From: Mya arenaria
Taxonomy: Eukaryota > Mollusca > Bivalvia > Myida > Myidae
Assembly: GCF_026914265.1 (NCBI RefSeq)
Contig: NC_069124.1
Coordinates: 24,495,989 to 24,559,988 of the forward strand
Direction of reading: 5' to 3'
Length of the DNA: 64,000 bases
Shown: positions 11,301-25,000 of the stretch, in pieces
How the letters are laid out: each line of letters begins with the position of its first letter
Numbering within the stretch: position 1 is the stretch's first letter
Notes under the pieces: model-generated
What the model was told of the DNA's origin: nothing
What the model saw: the letters and a program-made list of their open reading frames with translations, nothing else
The model's database searches: none
Program-made: the position numbers and the translations under genes

Positions 11301-14300
11301 ATTGGAATACTTGTAATTTACAGTCATAATTTCATATTGTATTATGGTAAATCTTTAACGCTGGCATTCAACTTGTTGCAATGAAGATTGATTGTTTTAT
11401 AGGGTCAGCCTTTGGAGATGTTTTTTTTAAAAAATCCTTTAAAAAGTGAATGATATGTGTGAACATCCCTTTATGAAGAATTAAATCACAAAAAAACCAC
11501 AATTAAATCAATATTAATACAATATGAGATAAAACAAGCAATAAGAGTCCTTGAATTAATGTTTATTTCGTTTTTCTTTCCATACGGAAGCTGTGATCAA
11601 ATTGATGTTAAAAGGCACCTATATAATGTGCATTTTTTGCTTCAAAAACCTTAATTATAAGGGAGTTAACTCTACTACCTCTAATACCTTTCATTCCTTT
11701 TCGGTTATTCTACGCTTGATAACCTGTATTTGGCGCTCATATTCATTGTTAGAATTTAAGTCGCGGGAACGGTCGTCTAATATTTTCATTCCCGACATAT
11801 TTAGTTGTAGTCAAACGAATAGCATGTTAGCAAACAGTAGTGTATTGACTAATTCATTAAAATTTAATCAAGTGTCAACTGGAATACCGACATTGAAAAA
11901 CGGAATTTATCATTCATGTTTTGTTCTGTTAACTGATATAAAACTATCATGTTATAGTACCGATTCAATGTGTGTGTAAATATTCATGATTTAGCCGTCT
12001 TGTGTATGTTATAATGAAGACTTACGCATTTGTGTACCCTATATAAAGGTTATCGTATTATGTCTACTTATCAATTTATGAAACAACACCTGTCTATTTT
12101 CTACAAAATAGACATTTTATAGAAATAATATTCCTTTAACATAACCGTCTCCGTTTCGACTATACACAAACAGCCCCATTGGTATAAATACAGCCTGTAT
12201 TTTAGTTAAGCATCTGAGAACAACCGGCTGTGAAATACATGTTACACACATATAATAATCTTACGATTAAAGTGCATACTTTGTTGCATATAGAAAACAT
12301 TGCAAACCTTGAACCAAAATGAAAGTTTGGAAATTAATGAACTTTCCTCATCGAGGTCCCAACCTTGAATCACTTTCGCGCGGAATTTACCGCCAAAATT
12401 CTACTACACGCACGAGTTACCCCGACACCTGTCGGTGACTCAACTACAAGGAAAATTAATTTTCCTCTAATCCGCTGACTTAAACTAGGAGAATGCTATC
12501 ACGTTGAAAAGTACAAAAACCTATATGAATGTCAATTGAACAATGGATGGCGTCACAGGCAAGTTTACCGTGAGATAATAGTAAAATAATGTTAGTCATA
12601 AAGTGGTTACTTTAATTGATTAACCACGCACTTGTTTGTGAGGATATATTAATTGAATCCTAAATCATTGGATTAATACGCTGGTAAGCGATAAGATATC
12701 TTAGGTAAATATTTTGAAGATAAAAAGTTATCGTACACTTTACACATGTAGGGAACCTCAGTATGATAAATATATAATTCTTGTACATAAAGCAGCAAGA
12801 TATTTCTTAATCATTGTAAGTACTCGAAAATACAAACTTTTAGCAGAAATATTATAATACTTCCTGGTTTATTTTCCTTAATTTTCAGTTATCTTAATCG
12901 CTATTCGAACATTTTGAAAATGATTTTAAGTAAGTTTATTTCAATTAAGCTAAACTTTCTTTTAAATAAACCCTTCTTTTGGTGAAAGAGCAGAAAGCGT
13001 TATAATGGCTCAATTAATATATTCAGAATAACGGGTACTTATGAGGAAATGCCGTTGATATCGATATTTGCATCGGTCACATTTTGCAATGGATATTACA
13101 CTGGAAAAATATTGATTAAAGATTCTATAAATAGCATTGAAAAATATCATTTTTATGTCACTGATAAATCGTTATAAACCATCGGAAAGCATATAAAACT
13201 GAATGTTAATGTTACGAAAACTAACACCGAAATGACATCCTCGTCGGTCTACGGGACATACACTGCATGTACTGCATGTACTGCTACCTGAGGGAGTTTC
13301 ACTAGGCATGACCTGAATGGCTCAAGCAACATCATTTATTTTTTGTTCCTTTGAATTTTTGACAAACAAAAATATCGCAAGCGAATATAAAAAAAATAAA
13401 TAAAAAATACACATTTCGCAAACACCAGACATCGATTTTTCTTTAAATCAATATAAAGCAGAGAGATTGTCAAACATAATCGACTTAACCCCTTTTGATA
13501 CAATCTTAAACTTATTCTCCATTGGAAGATGGAAAAATGTTCCAATTTGTAGTATTTTTCTTAAAGATTTGAATCAGTACATTAATAGATAAACAAATTT
13601 ATAAGATAATAATAACATATTTTAAGTACGATTTCCGTTGTTTGTATCGGTAACTACCCTTTTCAAAACAATGCTATGAAATTGGCTCGAAGACTTAAAA
13701 TAAAAAACGGGAAGCTTGCTAAAAACACTTATAAGCACAACAATGCAAGTTCCCTGTGAACAAATACGCTTGTAGCATCCAGGAAAAGAAACATCAATTT
13801 GATTTGGCTTCATAAGTGTTCATATGAAAGTAATAGTGAGTTACTGGTGTTTAACAGTTACTTGTGGGCATGTTGTGTTTTGTCGCTATATCCAGTGCTG
13901 TGTTTTTACTTATCTATTTGCCCTATATAGTTTAAAATTAAGTTTTGATTTGGAGTACAAGGGACTGTACACCAGATTGGCACAAAAAAAAAATATTTTC
14001 TGTAACGAATCTCAGGACAATTATCTAATAGAATGTGTTGCGCTTTGATATCATAATTGTAAAGAAAAAGTACGAAAATGTAAAAACAAAATTGGGTCGG
14101 AGACCGGGTTCGAACTCGTTTTGCCAATATTGCAGTCCAGCGTCGTATCCACTGAGCTACGACGGCTTACTCTAATTGGGTGACATAGTTAAGCTATATA
14201 CCTACCTCGGTAATATCATGTGATAACACCGACTAGCCAATCACGCATAAGGAATGAATTCTACCTGGTAGACATACCCAGAAATATTTTTTAAAAATAC

Positions 14301-16098
14301 GAAATAACTGCTGAACTTAAATAAATTGTAAACTATGTGGTACATCAGTTAGTAAGTTTCAATGCATTGTACACATCGATGCCAAGTTAATGTCAGTTTT
14401 CGACAATTTTCTTTTTTTTTTTTCGCTATTTTATCATACGGAGTACAGCCCCTTTAAACATGGAATGAGGATTTTGGTCTGACTTCATAAATTAAACCAA
14501 ATTAAAGATATGACAATAGAGTTTACGATTTAAAAATACGTATGATATCATCCATACTAGTCGCTCCCATATTGAATCGGCAGTGCGACTGAATGATAAA
14601 TATTGAATAATATCTTTTTCATTATGACAACTAGTTGAAATGCTCTTACTCTGTGAAGAAACAGAACGTGCAACGAAAACACAAATGCGAACGTTTTGTG
14701 CTAATTAACAAGGTCAATTTCTTTGCTATATGATTAGTGATTTCTGTTAACCTACTTTATTATTTTTAAATGCGTGATTGCCTGGCCATTCGAAAGGCTG
14801 TATCATATTTAAAAAATAAATGTTGTTAGAATAAAACACTTATAAATGCCTGAAATAGTACCATTTTACCTCGACACCAAGATGCAAACTACGCGAGCCG
14901 ATATCTATTTACATTTTGAAATACTCATATATGACTCAAAACGGTTAAAATCCTGAATGTCATATAAATTGATCGAGAGCGTTCATTGTGGTACTTTCGG
15001 GGATTTAAAGTTAAAGGTAAACCGGGTTTTTAAGATACCTTCAATGCTGCTTACTTAAACATTTATTTTGGAATTTGATATAAATTAAAGAAGAATACAC
15101 TCGAATGTATTTTCTCTAACACGTGTTCATGTAAACTATCTATACTATTCAATATTATAAAGCGTTAAATCAATACATGCGGTTTAAAAACAACCAACTA
15201 TTGTTAGCTATAAGGATACTCCATTCAAATGACATTTACTTTTCTGATTCGTGTTCGTACCTTTTTCCTTTGTTTATTATCAAAACTCCTTTCAAAACCT
15301 GCTGGAAACACATTTTAATTAAATTCAGTTCAAACACATAATACATATTTTTATTATTTTATAAGGCTCACTACCTTCGCTAATTCTGTCCTTCTAAAAC
15401 ATCAAGATGTTTGATTAAGTGTTAAAATATTTATACATTTGAACTTTTGCTCAAGCCATATATTTTTTAGAAAAGATCTGAAACAAACGATATTTTTAAG
15501 ACAGCATTATATTGACTACTTCTTGTTAATAAAACCTTAAGTAAGATCTCTTTTTGCATTTGATTTGACTCTGTGTACGTATGTTCCTTTAAGACATTAT
15601 TTTGCCCAAAGATATGCCCAACATTCAGTTATTGATCAAAGTAAGCATTTTAGATTGAAATTCTATAGAAATAAAATTATTGTGATAATTGTGATGGATT
15701 ATACGAGGTGAAAAACAAGGGTTTATTGAAACATGATAGGGAAATATTCATTGTAAATATTATACGGGCTATCCTTTTAAGCAACTTGGAATGAATTTAT
15801 TATTGTGTTTTTTTCTTATATTAAGTAAGGTTTATAACACATTCATAAACATAAGGGATACCTTTTACCACCTAATATAGTCATTTTTTGAAAAATAAAT
15901 GATATTTTGATTTAAAGAACTGAAACCAATATTTGCCATTGAATACTAAATGGAGTTCCCATGAACAAAAAAAAAACTGATGAATCAATAAACAAACTAC
16001 ATTAGAGTGACGATCAACATATATCTTATTATGCCATTTCAACCTTTGTTAGTTTATTTCATAGTTTAGCAATCATACTAGTGAATCACAGATTAAAC
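11301..16098. other. 5' flank of paracaspase gene A, no gene seen
   Basis: Shares long blocks with 37165-41128, for example a phrase at 14551-14640 matching 39551-39630. No exon is supported. Any promoter or untranslated first exon of gene A should lie here, but no clear core promoter was recognised. It contains the MITE at 13957-14457 and extra sequence near 12140-12530 that is absent from copy B. Confidence 0.5.
13957..14457 (-). mobile_element. Second copy of the TTAA MITE, reverse orientation
   Basis: It starts at the degraded left end (ACAAGGGACTGTAC) and ends in GTACAGCCCCTTTAA. The tRNA-like core lies on the minus strand at about 14093-14167, with A-box-like TAGCTCAGTGGATA and B-box-like GTTCGAACCCGGTC, better preserved than in the 8372 copy. 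The paralogous position in copy B (39314-39317) is a single uninterrupted TTAA, so the insertion happened after the segmental duplication, or the element was lost precisely from B. Confidence 0.85.
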
Positions 16099-19000
16099 AT
16101 GGATGCGAATGCCATTGATCTTCCGGGAAGTGTTTGGATTAAAGTCAGAGAAGTGTTGGACACGAATCCTGCACCAAGGAACTGGAGAGCCTTAATTGGA
16201 ACTTTGGAAACATCCAACATGATACATCAGAGATACAAAATCACGTAAGTTGATGCTATGGAATAATATATGATTAAACAACATGTTTCAGTGTTTCATT
16301 TTATTACTATTTTAATACATATATTTCTCACAATCTATAGTGTTGCCATTGCTTATACATTTCAAAAAGACACACACAAAACGCACGAAGAACTAACTGT
16401 AGTGCATGCTGTTCTGCCAGTAGTGGGAACTTCATTTTTAGTTACATGAATATCATCAATACAAGAGTTAAATAAAAAGTCAATCAAAGTTCAAACAGCT
16501 GATCTTGAGTATTATAATCAACTGATGCGATTGATTTATGATGAGCAATATTTACGAGGATCATTAAAGAAATATACGTAAGAATTTCTTATCATGATTT
16601 TGACGTATAATGTTTGGTTATTGTTTTAAAGAACAAATAGACGAAGTGTATTGAATCTTTAGTGTTTGGATAATAATGTTTAATAGTACAGTGTTAAGAT
16701 GTTGAACACGGAATAAAATGACGATGTTCAAGTGATTAAACATATAAATGTATGCGTAGCAAGTTACCAAACTTGTATTATTGATAAAATGTAAGAACAA
16801 TACACAAATCCGAACTAGACTGTAAAAACAAGCTGTACTATTGATATACCTTTGCTATATTGCGGTTACATTGTTAATAATACAATAATTATCCTGTTTA
16901 GAGGTACGAGGAAAAGACCCAAACGACAATGAAATACTGTTGCTCAATAGTCATGATTTTCACACCCGTTCAAACATATAACTACATCAAGCACAGTCAA
17001 CGTGTCTAATAGAACCGACGCATTAAGAGAAGATTCAAGTGATATGAATGAAAATAATTATCACCTCTATTAAAAAGAGTATATACAGTGTCCAGGTAAC
17101 TTTTAAATGACCTTCGTATATACATATACATGCGTGTTTATTTGACAGTTATACATAACCATAATTTATCAATCATATTACTTTAAAATTCTAGCCCTCA
17201 GCAAGTCGAGCTCTGGGCTCAAGGGATCGGAAAAGAGAGTGCAGCAGGGAATCTGATTACAGAGTTGGGCTCACAAGGCATGACCGTCGGGGATCTGACA
17301 GCTCTGCTGGAAGAGACAGGCATCGATACGTATCTGCTGGGCCTCTCTAGTTATGGTTACTGGTCAACATTATATTTTAACCAATGAGACAGCAATTTTC
17401 TGATACATGTATTTCAGTAAATCGTCGTCCGCATAAGTATCGTTCAAAATATTTAATCTTGGCCATAACTAAACATATTTTCAAGATATTCATGACTCTA
17501 ATGATACATGTCTCTTTATATACCGAAGAAATATTCCAAAGTTGGAATCCGCTTTCGACACCCCTTGTTAAGTTCGTCCATGCAGTTTAAATGCTAAGTT
17601 TATAGGTCAATAAAGTCATATTTATTTATAGATTTTTCCTGTTTATATGTGCGCTTTTTAATGAACAGATATGGACCAGAATGTATGAAGAAGTCACCAC
17701 ACTGTTGATATTTTACATTATAACACGTTTCAGAGGAAATAAAAATCACACATAGCCCAGGGAGAAAAATGAATATCAATGAGGGAGATACCCTGGTGTT
17801 GGAGATAACGGCCACGGGAAAACCACACCCACGTTTTCAGTGGTTCTTTTGTCCAGATGGGCAAAAGGAGTTTAATAAATTGAAGGGATGTACCGATAAA
17901 ACGCTCAAAATAATCAATCTCACGTAAGAATATGCACCATTCCTTTCATGTCAGTAAATTATAGCATGTTCAAATAGAAATTAAGGTAACTGGATACATA
18001 AACAAGTTGTTCTAAGGAGGAGAGGAAAATAAATGTTCATATAACGGTTTTGTAAAATAGATTTCGAGGATTTATTAACAAATCGCTTAATTAATCTTTA
18101 AGATTATTGCGTTTTGGGTGATACACAACCCATTAAAATGTCCGTTTTTTGTCGAGCCTGTGTGCGAAGTGCAAGACCTATTTATCACAATGGCGGTCCA
18201 TGTTAATGCATGCGTACGTCCGTCTGTCCGTCCGGACTATACCTTGTCTTTGTAGCTTTTTGGCCATGCATTATAGGATTTTCAAGAACTTTCACCATGA
18301 TGAGATGGTGTGTTGCGCATATGTCCCAGGTCTGTACCTCAAAGTTCAAGGTCACGCCAAGAGGTCAAAGGCTGAAATGATCCTTAATGTTTCTTTACCA
18401 TACAGTATTGGATTTTCAAAGCATGGCCATGAATGTTCACACCTATGAGGGGTGTGTAGCTCAAAAGACACAGATCTGCATCAATGCTCCTTGTCCTGGC
18501 TGTATTTTGACAATGCATTAAAAAATCAAAACACTTTGCATAAAGGTTCTTAATGATTTAATGGTGTGTTACCCATATGTCACTATGAAGCTTAGGGGTA
18601 AAAGGTTGAAATTATCATTGTCCGGGCTGTATCTTGACTATACACTATAGGGTTTTCAAAACACTTGCCGTAAAGGTTTAACATGATATTGCGGTGTATG
18701 TATATCAACGATCAAGGTCACGATTAGAGGTAAAAGGTTAAAATTATTTCTGTTGACATGACTGTACACTCTCCTGGCCTGAACTTAACCGAACGTTGTA
18801 GTGTTTCCTATGAATCTAACATGGATGTTCATCAAGATAGTGTGGTGTGACGCACATATTACCCACATCTGTATCTCAACGTTTATGGTCACGCTTAGAT
18901 GGCAAAGGTTGAAGTATTTTGCCGGTCTGTATATGGACCATACATTATAAGATTTGCAAAAACTTCCCACCGAGTTTCAACATGAGGAAGAGTGTCGCAG

Positions 19001-22000
19001 GTTCCAGGTATGTGCGTCAATGTGTCCTTCTGTTTGTTCGGACTGAACATTTCCGGGCCGTATCTTTACTACGCAATAATAATTATCTGTACATTGTTCA
19101 ACTCTATGTCATTCTGTGTTGCAATTGCATTTAAGGGAATAGTGTCTGTGTCCAAGGCTTTTTCAACCGGCTCGACATCTTGATTGATTACTAAGTATCC
19201 AGATACCTTAATGTTTTAACATACACTCAATACAAGTATGCATGATAAATTGCCTTGAAGCAATGGTTTTATTCGGATATAAGTTTAACATTTATTTTTG
19301 CTAAACATAAATGTTAAGTACTACCTTGACTCTTACTAAACGAACTTTGGTTTGTACAATAAAAGTAGTTATAACTGGTACGAATGTAGCATTAATCCAT
19401 TTTCATAAAAGATGGAAGAGGAAAGAACGTGTAGAATGCCTGTTAGTTCGGTATACCAGAATTAACTGATTAAGTGTAACTTTAAATTTGAGAAACCCCC
19501 ATAAACATAACATTATTTGCTTCACTATTCCTGTTTAACAGTTCTGCTAATGCTGGTAGTTATTCATGCCAGATCCACAACTGTTCCGATCCCCAGGAGA
19601 CAAAGATTACTGAAATATCCCACGTGTCTATCACGTCAAAACAGAACTCCGTCTCTGATCGGCTTAACCCGCCAGTTACTGAGAAACTTGCAAAAATGCC
19701 TCTAACACCAAGTAAGTCTTGTTTTATGTTTTGCCTTGTTTTATAATGATTCACGAAAGAAGTAGTATATGGGGTAGACCTTTATGTGGTATTTTAATCC
19801 GAGGGAATGCATCAATGTTTGTAATCATTTTGATAATAAAGTTCGTCAGTGGTAAATTGTTATCAATTAAAACGTGTTAACAAAGTAAATGCATTGTACA
19901 TATGTACTGCCCTTCTTCACAAATGAATTTTGTTACTAGAATAATAGATAGCTGATAATCAAAGCAAGGTTCAGGTGTTCAGTTCTTTCTAATATTTAGC
20001 ATTTTAAGCATTTTTAACTTTTATGCAATACAGTACTTATGTGAAAAACTACAGAACAAGCTCAGTAGCCAAACGATTAAACATAAACCCCGTTTAATTA
20101 CACAGGGGTAACGCCAAAGACATAGAACATAAACAAAAAAAATCACAAACAAGAAACATGGAAAAACAGCACAAAACTCCCAAAACAACTCACTACATAT
20201 GCAAAAATATGGTCTTTAAAGTGTAAATTTAATAGAGGTTTATATTGTTTGTGTGCACAACCTTACTCTTATCCAAACAATCCCGAATAAGTAAAATCGT
20301 AAATTGTTATTCTTATCAAGGGATGTATTAACTTGAGTAAACGTAAGAATAAAACGAATTGTAATAAGTCTTATAGATAAACCACAAATTCTTCTAAATT
20401 ATACCAACACGATTAAACGGCCGCTGACTCGGCCTTAGTAAACTCAAAGTTATGCCCTATTTAACTAGTTAACAAAACACACAGCAATACTTAGTTAAAT
20501 ATATTTTGTAGACACTTACAGATGTAGTTATGAAACAAACATCAAGACTCTTCTTCATAGTGTATGCATTCTATCACGGTGTTTGATCGTGAAATAGTTC
20601 ATCTAAGTAAAACTAGACAAATGCCCCTTTTGCCTTAAAGTACAGTTGACCAACATACTGTTAGGGTGAACTTAAATACAGTTGGCCCATATACTCTTAA
20701 GGTATAAAAATTAGACTGAGTTCTCGAATTCATACAACGTTTGACATTACGAAGAGTTGTGTCATATTCGGTATAACTTTAACGGGAGTTTAAATCAGGG
20801 CACACACCCAACTCTATGGAATTCTAGTAAATATTATTAGACATTACCCATAAAGTTATATATAGTGCTGTGTGTCATACGATCTGTAAACAACGATCCG
20901 TTAAATAATTATGTCCGCTCAGACCTATTCTAAATTATTTTGTTGAACTTTGAGGTTACAAAACTGGTGAGTGCGTCTTTGTGATTTACATAACGGGTCA
21001 AAGTTGTCGGAAGTAAACATTATTTACGTTGTTAAATAAAATACATCAAAAGTGCTTGTAAAATTGAATTGTAATATAAAATGGTTGGTATATTATATGA
21101 AATATAATGCATCACTTCGGGCTATATGACATTATAAGGATCAGTTAGCTAGCCATTGGAGGTGAATGGACCTCGACACATACCCGGTCCTAATTATGTC
21201 CCTCAGTGATGTGTACTATTCCCCTGTTAAAACTTATATAACCTTTAATTATAAAGAACTTAGCGAGGCTACCAGCTCACTTAGGTAAACGTTTTTCATC
21301 AGGATGGAGGTATATTATGAACATGTTTCTGTTAAATGCTACGTTAAATGCCTTTTTGATGTCAGGTCAACGCACGCGTTTTTGTTTTAGCGACTATTCG
21401 TCACACTGGGCAAGATCATGGTAAGATTATTTTTATGATTATTCTTAATGTTTTAAATGAAAAGAACTCCCGATTATGGGAACTTTTTTTCCTTGGTCAC
21501 ATAACATTCCAGTATAAAGCCACTATAGTCTTTGAATTATTGATAAACATTAAGGAAAACGCTTTCGCACTGGTTATTGGATTGCTTTGATAAATTATCT
21601 ATTAACAAGTAATATGGGCATAGAAAAAACTATTTTTACGTAGATGTTTAACACCTAATATGATGATCTAGTAATGTTAAAATTACATATATGCTATATT
21701 TATATGAACTCCTACATAGATGCCATATTATCAAGCATTGGTCCAAGATTCTATAATTAACACTCATATGTAATATGTGATCAGGCAATACTCATAGATG
21801 ATAAATTATCATGCAACAGTCCAAGATTCTAAAATTAACACTCATATGTGATATTTGATCATGCAATGCTCATAGATAATATATTCACATACAACGGTCC
21901 TAGATTATATAATCAACATTCATATGTGATATCTGATCTTGCAATACTTATAGATGATATACTAACATACAGCGGCCCTAGATTCTAAAATCAACATTCA

Positions 22001-25000
22001 TGTGTGATATCTGATCTTGTAATACTCATAGATGATATATTAACATACAGCGGTCCTAGATTTTATAATCAATATTCATGTGTGACATCTGATCATGCAA
22101 TACTTATAGATGATATACTATCGTGCAACGGTCCTAGAATCTATAATTTACACTCATATATGATAGCGGATCATGCAATACTCATAGATGATATATTACC
22201 ATGCAACATTCCTAGAATCTATAATTTACACTCATATACGATAGCTGATCATGCAATACTCATAGATTATATATTACCATGCAACGGTCCTAGATTCTAT
22301 AATTTACACTCATTTACGATAACTGATCATGCAATACTCATAGATGATATATAACCATGCAACGGTCCTAGATTCTATAATTTACACTCATATACGACAG
22401 CTGATCATGCAATACTCATAGATGATATATTACCATGCAACGGTCCTAGATTCTATAGTTTACACTGATATACGATAGATGATCATGCAATACTCATAGA
22501 TGATATATTACCATGCAACGGTCCTAGATTCTGTAATTTACACTCATATACGATAGCTGATCATGCAATACTCATAGATGATGTATTACCATGCAACGGT
22601 CCTAGATTCTTTAGTTTACACTCATATACGATAGCTGATCATGCAATACTCATAGATGATATATTATCATGCAACGGTCCTAGATTATATAGTTTACACT
22701 CATATACGATAGCTGATCATGCAATACTCATAGATGATATATTATCATGCAACGGTCCTAGATCTATAATTTACACTCATATACGATAGCTGATCATGCA
22801 ATACTCATAGATGATACATTACTATGCAACGGTCCTAGATTCTATAATTTACACTCATATACGATAGCTGATCATGCAATACTCATAGATGATACATTAC
22901 TATGCAACGGTCCTAGATTTTATAATTTACACTCATATACGACAGCTGATCATGCAATACTCATAGATGATACATTACTATGCAACGGTCATAGATTCTA
23001 TAATTTACACTCATATACGATAGCTGATCATGCAATACTCATAGATGATATATTACCATGCAACGGTCCTACATTCTATAATTTATACTCATATATAATA
23101 GCTGATTATGCAATACTCATAGATGATATACTAACATGCAACTGGTTTACTTGTTATGTTGTGTTTGGTAGTCTTAACAAATCATTAACACCACGTAGAT
23201 GATGTTTTTAACATACATTTAATGTTATATTAACATGTAAAACTTACATTGTTGATCTATAAACATGTCAAACCTTAGCATATGATGTTTTGTTAGGTTC
23301 TTTGGATTTTAACCTTACTCCGTTATCAATCGGGTTTCAATTTCGCTGATCATATAGTTAAAATTAGAACGGAAATATTTTGATATTCCTAGCAAACTTC
23401 GTTCAATAACAAATGTCTTTAATTTCATTTAATTCTTTGCCTTTCATTCTGAATATTTAAATACTTATACCAATGTGTGTCCTTGTATGTTTCTTTTATG
23501 ACTATGATGCTGTTTTTCTATAAATGTTTACACAAATTATGGTATAATGTTATTTGTAAATACGGATGTGCATGTTTCAGAAATAACGATAATTTCTCAT
23601 CCAACATCAAAGGAGCTTGAGTTGGGTGACCGTGCCTTGTTTATGGTGGAGGCTCAATGTGGTTTGCCCCTCCGATACCAGTGGATCAAGGACGGGAAAG
23701 AAATTATAGGTCAAGCATAAATATATATAATATATAATTGTAATAAATTTCATATTTGTAATATATTTATACTGATAAACTGTCAAAGCTTGACATATCA
23801 GGGCTAGGCCCAAATTTCTCAAATCATCTTTAGCATGCAAGGATTTTAGCCAAAGTTCTTGCTCATATTTGATTTAACATACAAAAATAAATTTAACGTT
23901 CTTGTTCTTTTAGTATTTAAAGAGTCTCAAAATTCTTTCAAAAGAGAAATTTTGTGTAAGGTACATCGGTTTTATTGAATAATTTGCACTTAGTGAGCAT
24001 TTGATGCCCATGCCTATTTGCTTTTTAAAAATATAGATATACAAAGATTATCGTAATGTTATAATGGTGCAGTGTTTAAAATAGAGAGTTAAAGGAAGGA
24101 TATATAAATCATACATAAACATTAAAAATAATATTTCTCGAAAGGAACTGTAAGGAAAATCACAAAGTAAGACGTGTAAATAAATATTTATTATTGATAT
24201 AACACTGTGTATTTGTATTCTTTACTACAGGTGCAAATGGCTTTAAGTACAAGATCGACAACATACAAGACGCGAGCTACAAAGGCGTTTACCAGTGTGA
24301 GGTCAAGGCCATGAGCATGACGGTAGACGGGCGGGAAATTCAGAGCAGTCGCGTGTTAACAAACCCAGCCTTGTTGGATCTTCATATACACTCTGCCAAT
24401 CTATATAAACGTTAGTAGTTTGTGAATCTCCGCTGTATCTAAAATAAAACTAAATTCACTTATTGACCAATATTGACCGCATTCGGAACTCGTGGCTATT
24501 TTTATCAAAATCAACCTCGGATTCACTTGAACGGCTTACATACTCAGAAATCGGTATGTTTAAGTCCGCTTCAAGAAGATCGCGTAGTAATTTAATTTAG
24601 CAGTTAGGCTTAATGACTTAATGACTTAAACCTTAGGAATCTTAATAATGTTTGCAATAATACACTTCACTGGCAATCAATTTAAAACACTGCATTTAAT
24701 TAATTGTATTATTAAAACATTTACGAACTACTTCAACTGAAGTACCGGCATAAATCTGAGGTTGTTTTCGATTCAAATGGCCGAGGAGCTCCGAATGTAT
24801 TGACCATAAAGGGATATGTAACTTAACAAAGTTTATTATTCAATTAGATCATTGGTATGCATGTAAAGAAAGCTTTTGGAAACTTATTAAATAAATAGAT
24901 GATATTCAAAGCTTGAAGGCAAACCGAACCTCAATTACTTTTGTATGATTTTTTCATTTTATTTTTTCCAGCACATGACAAAGTGGCTCTACTGATCGGA

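Noticed and set aside
13824..14127. Two overlapping open frames upstream of gene A
   Set aside because: They lie within and across the MITE and show no coding features.
14093..14167. Functional tRNA-Cys gene on the minus strand
   Set aside because: It lies inside a MITE, has the same core as the copy at 8372, and its acceptor ends do not pair.
22004..22354. 116-codon open frame inside gene A
   Set aside because: It consists of 78-bp minisatellite units in intron 5 and has no splice sites linking it in phase to exons 5 and 6.
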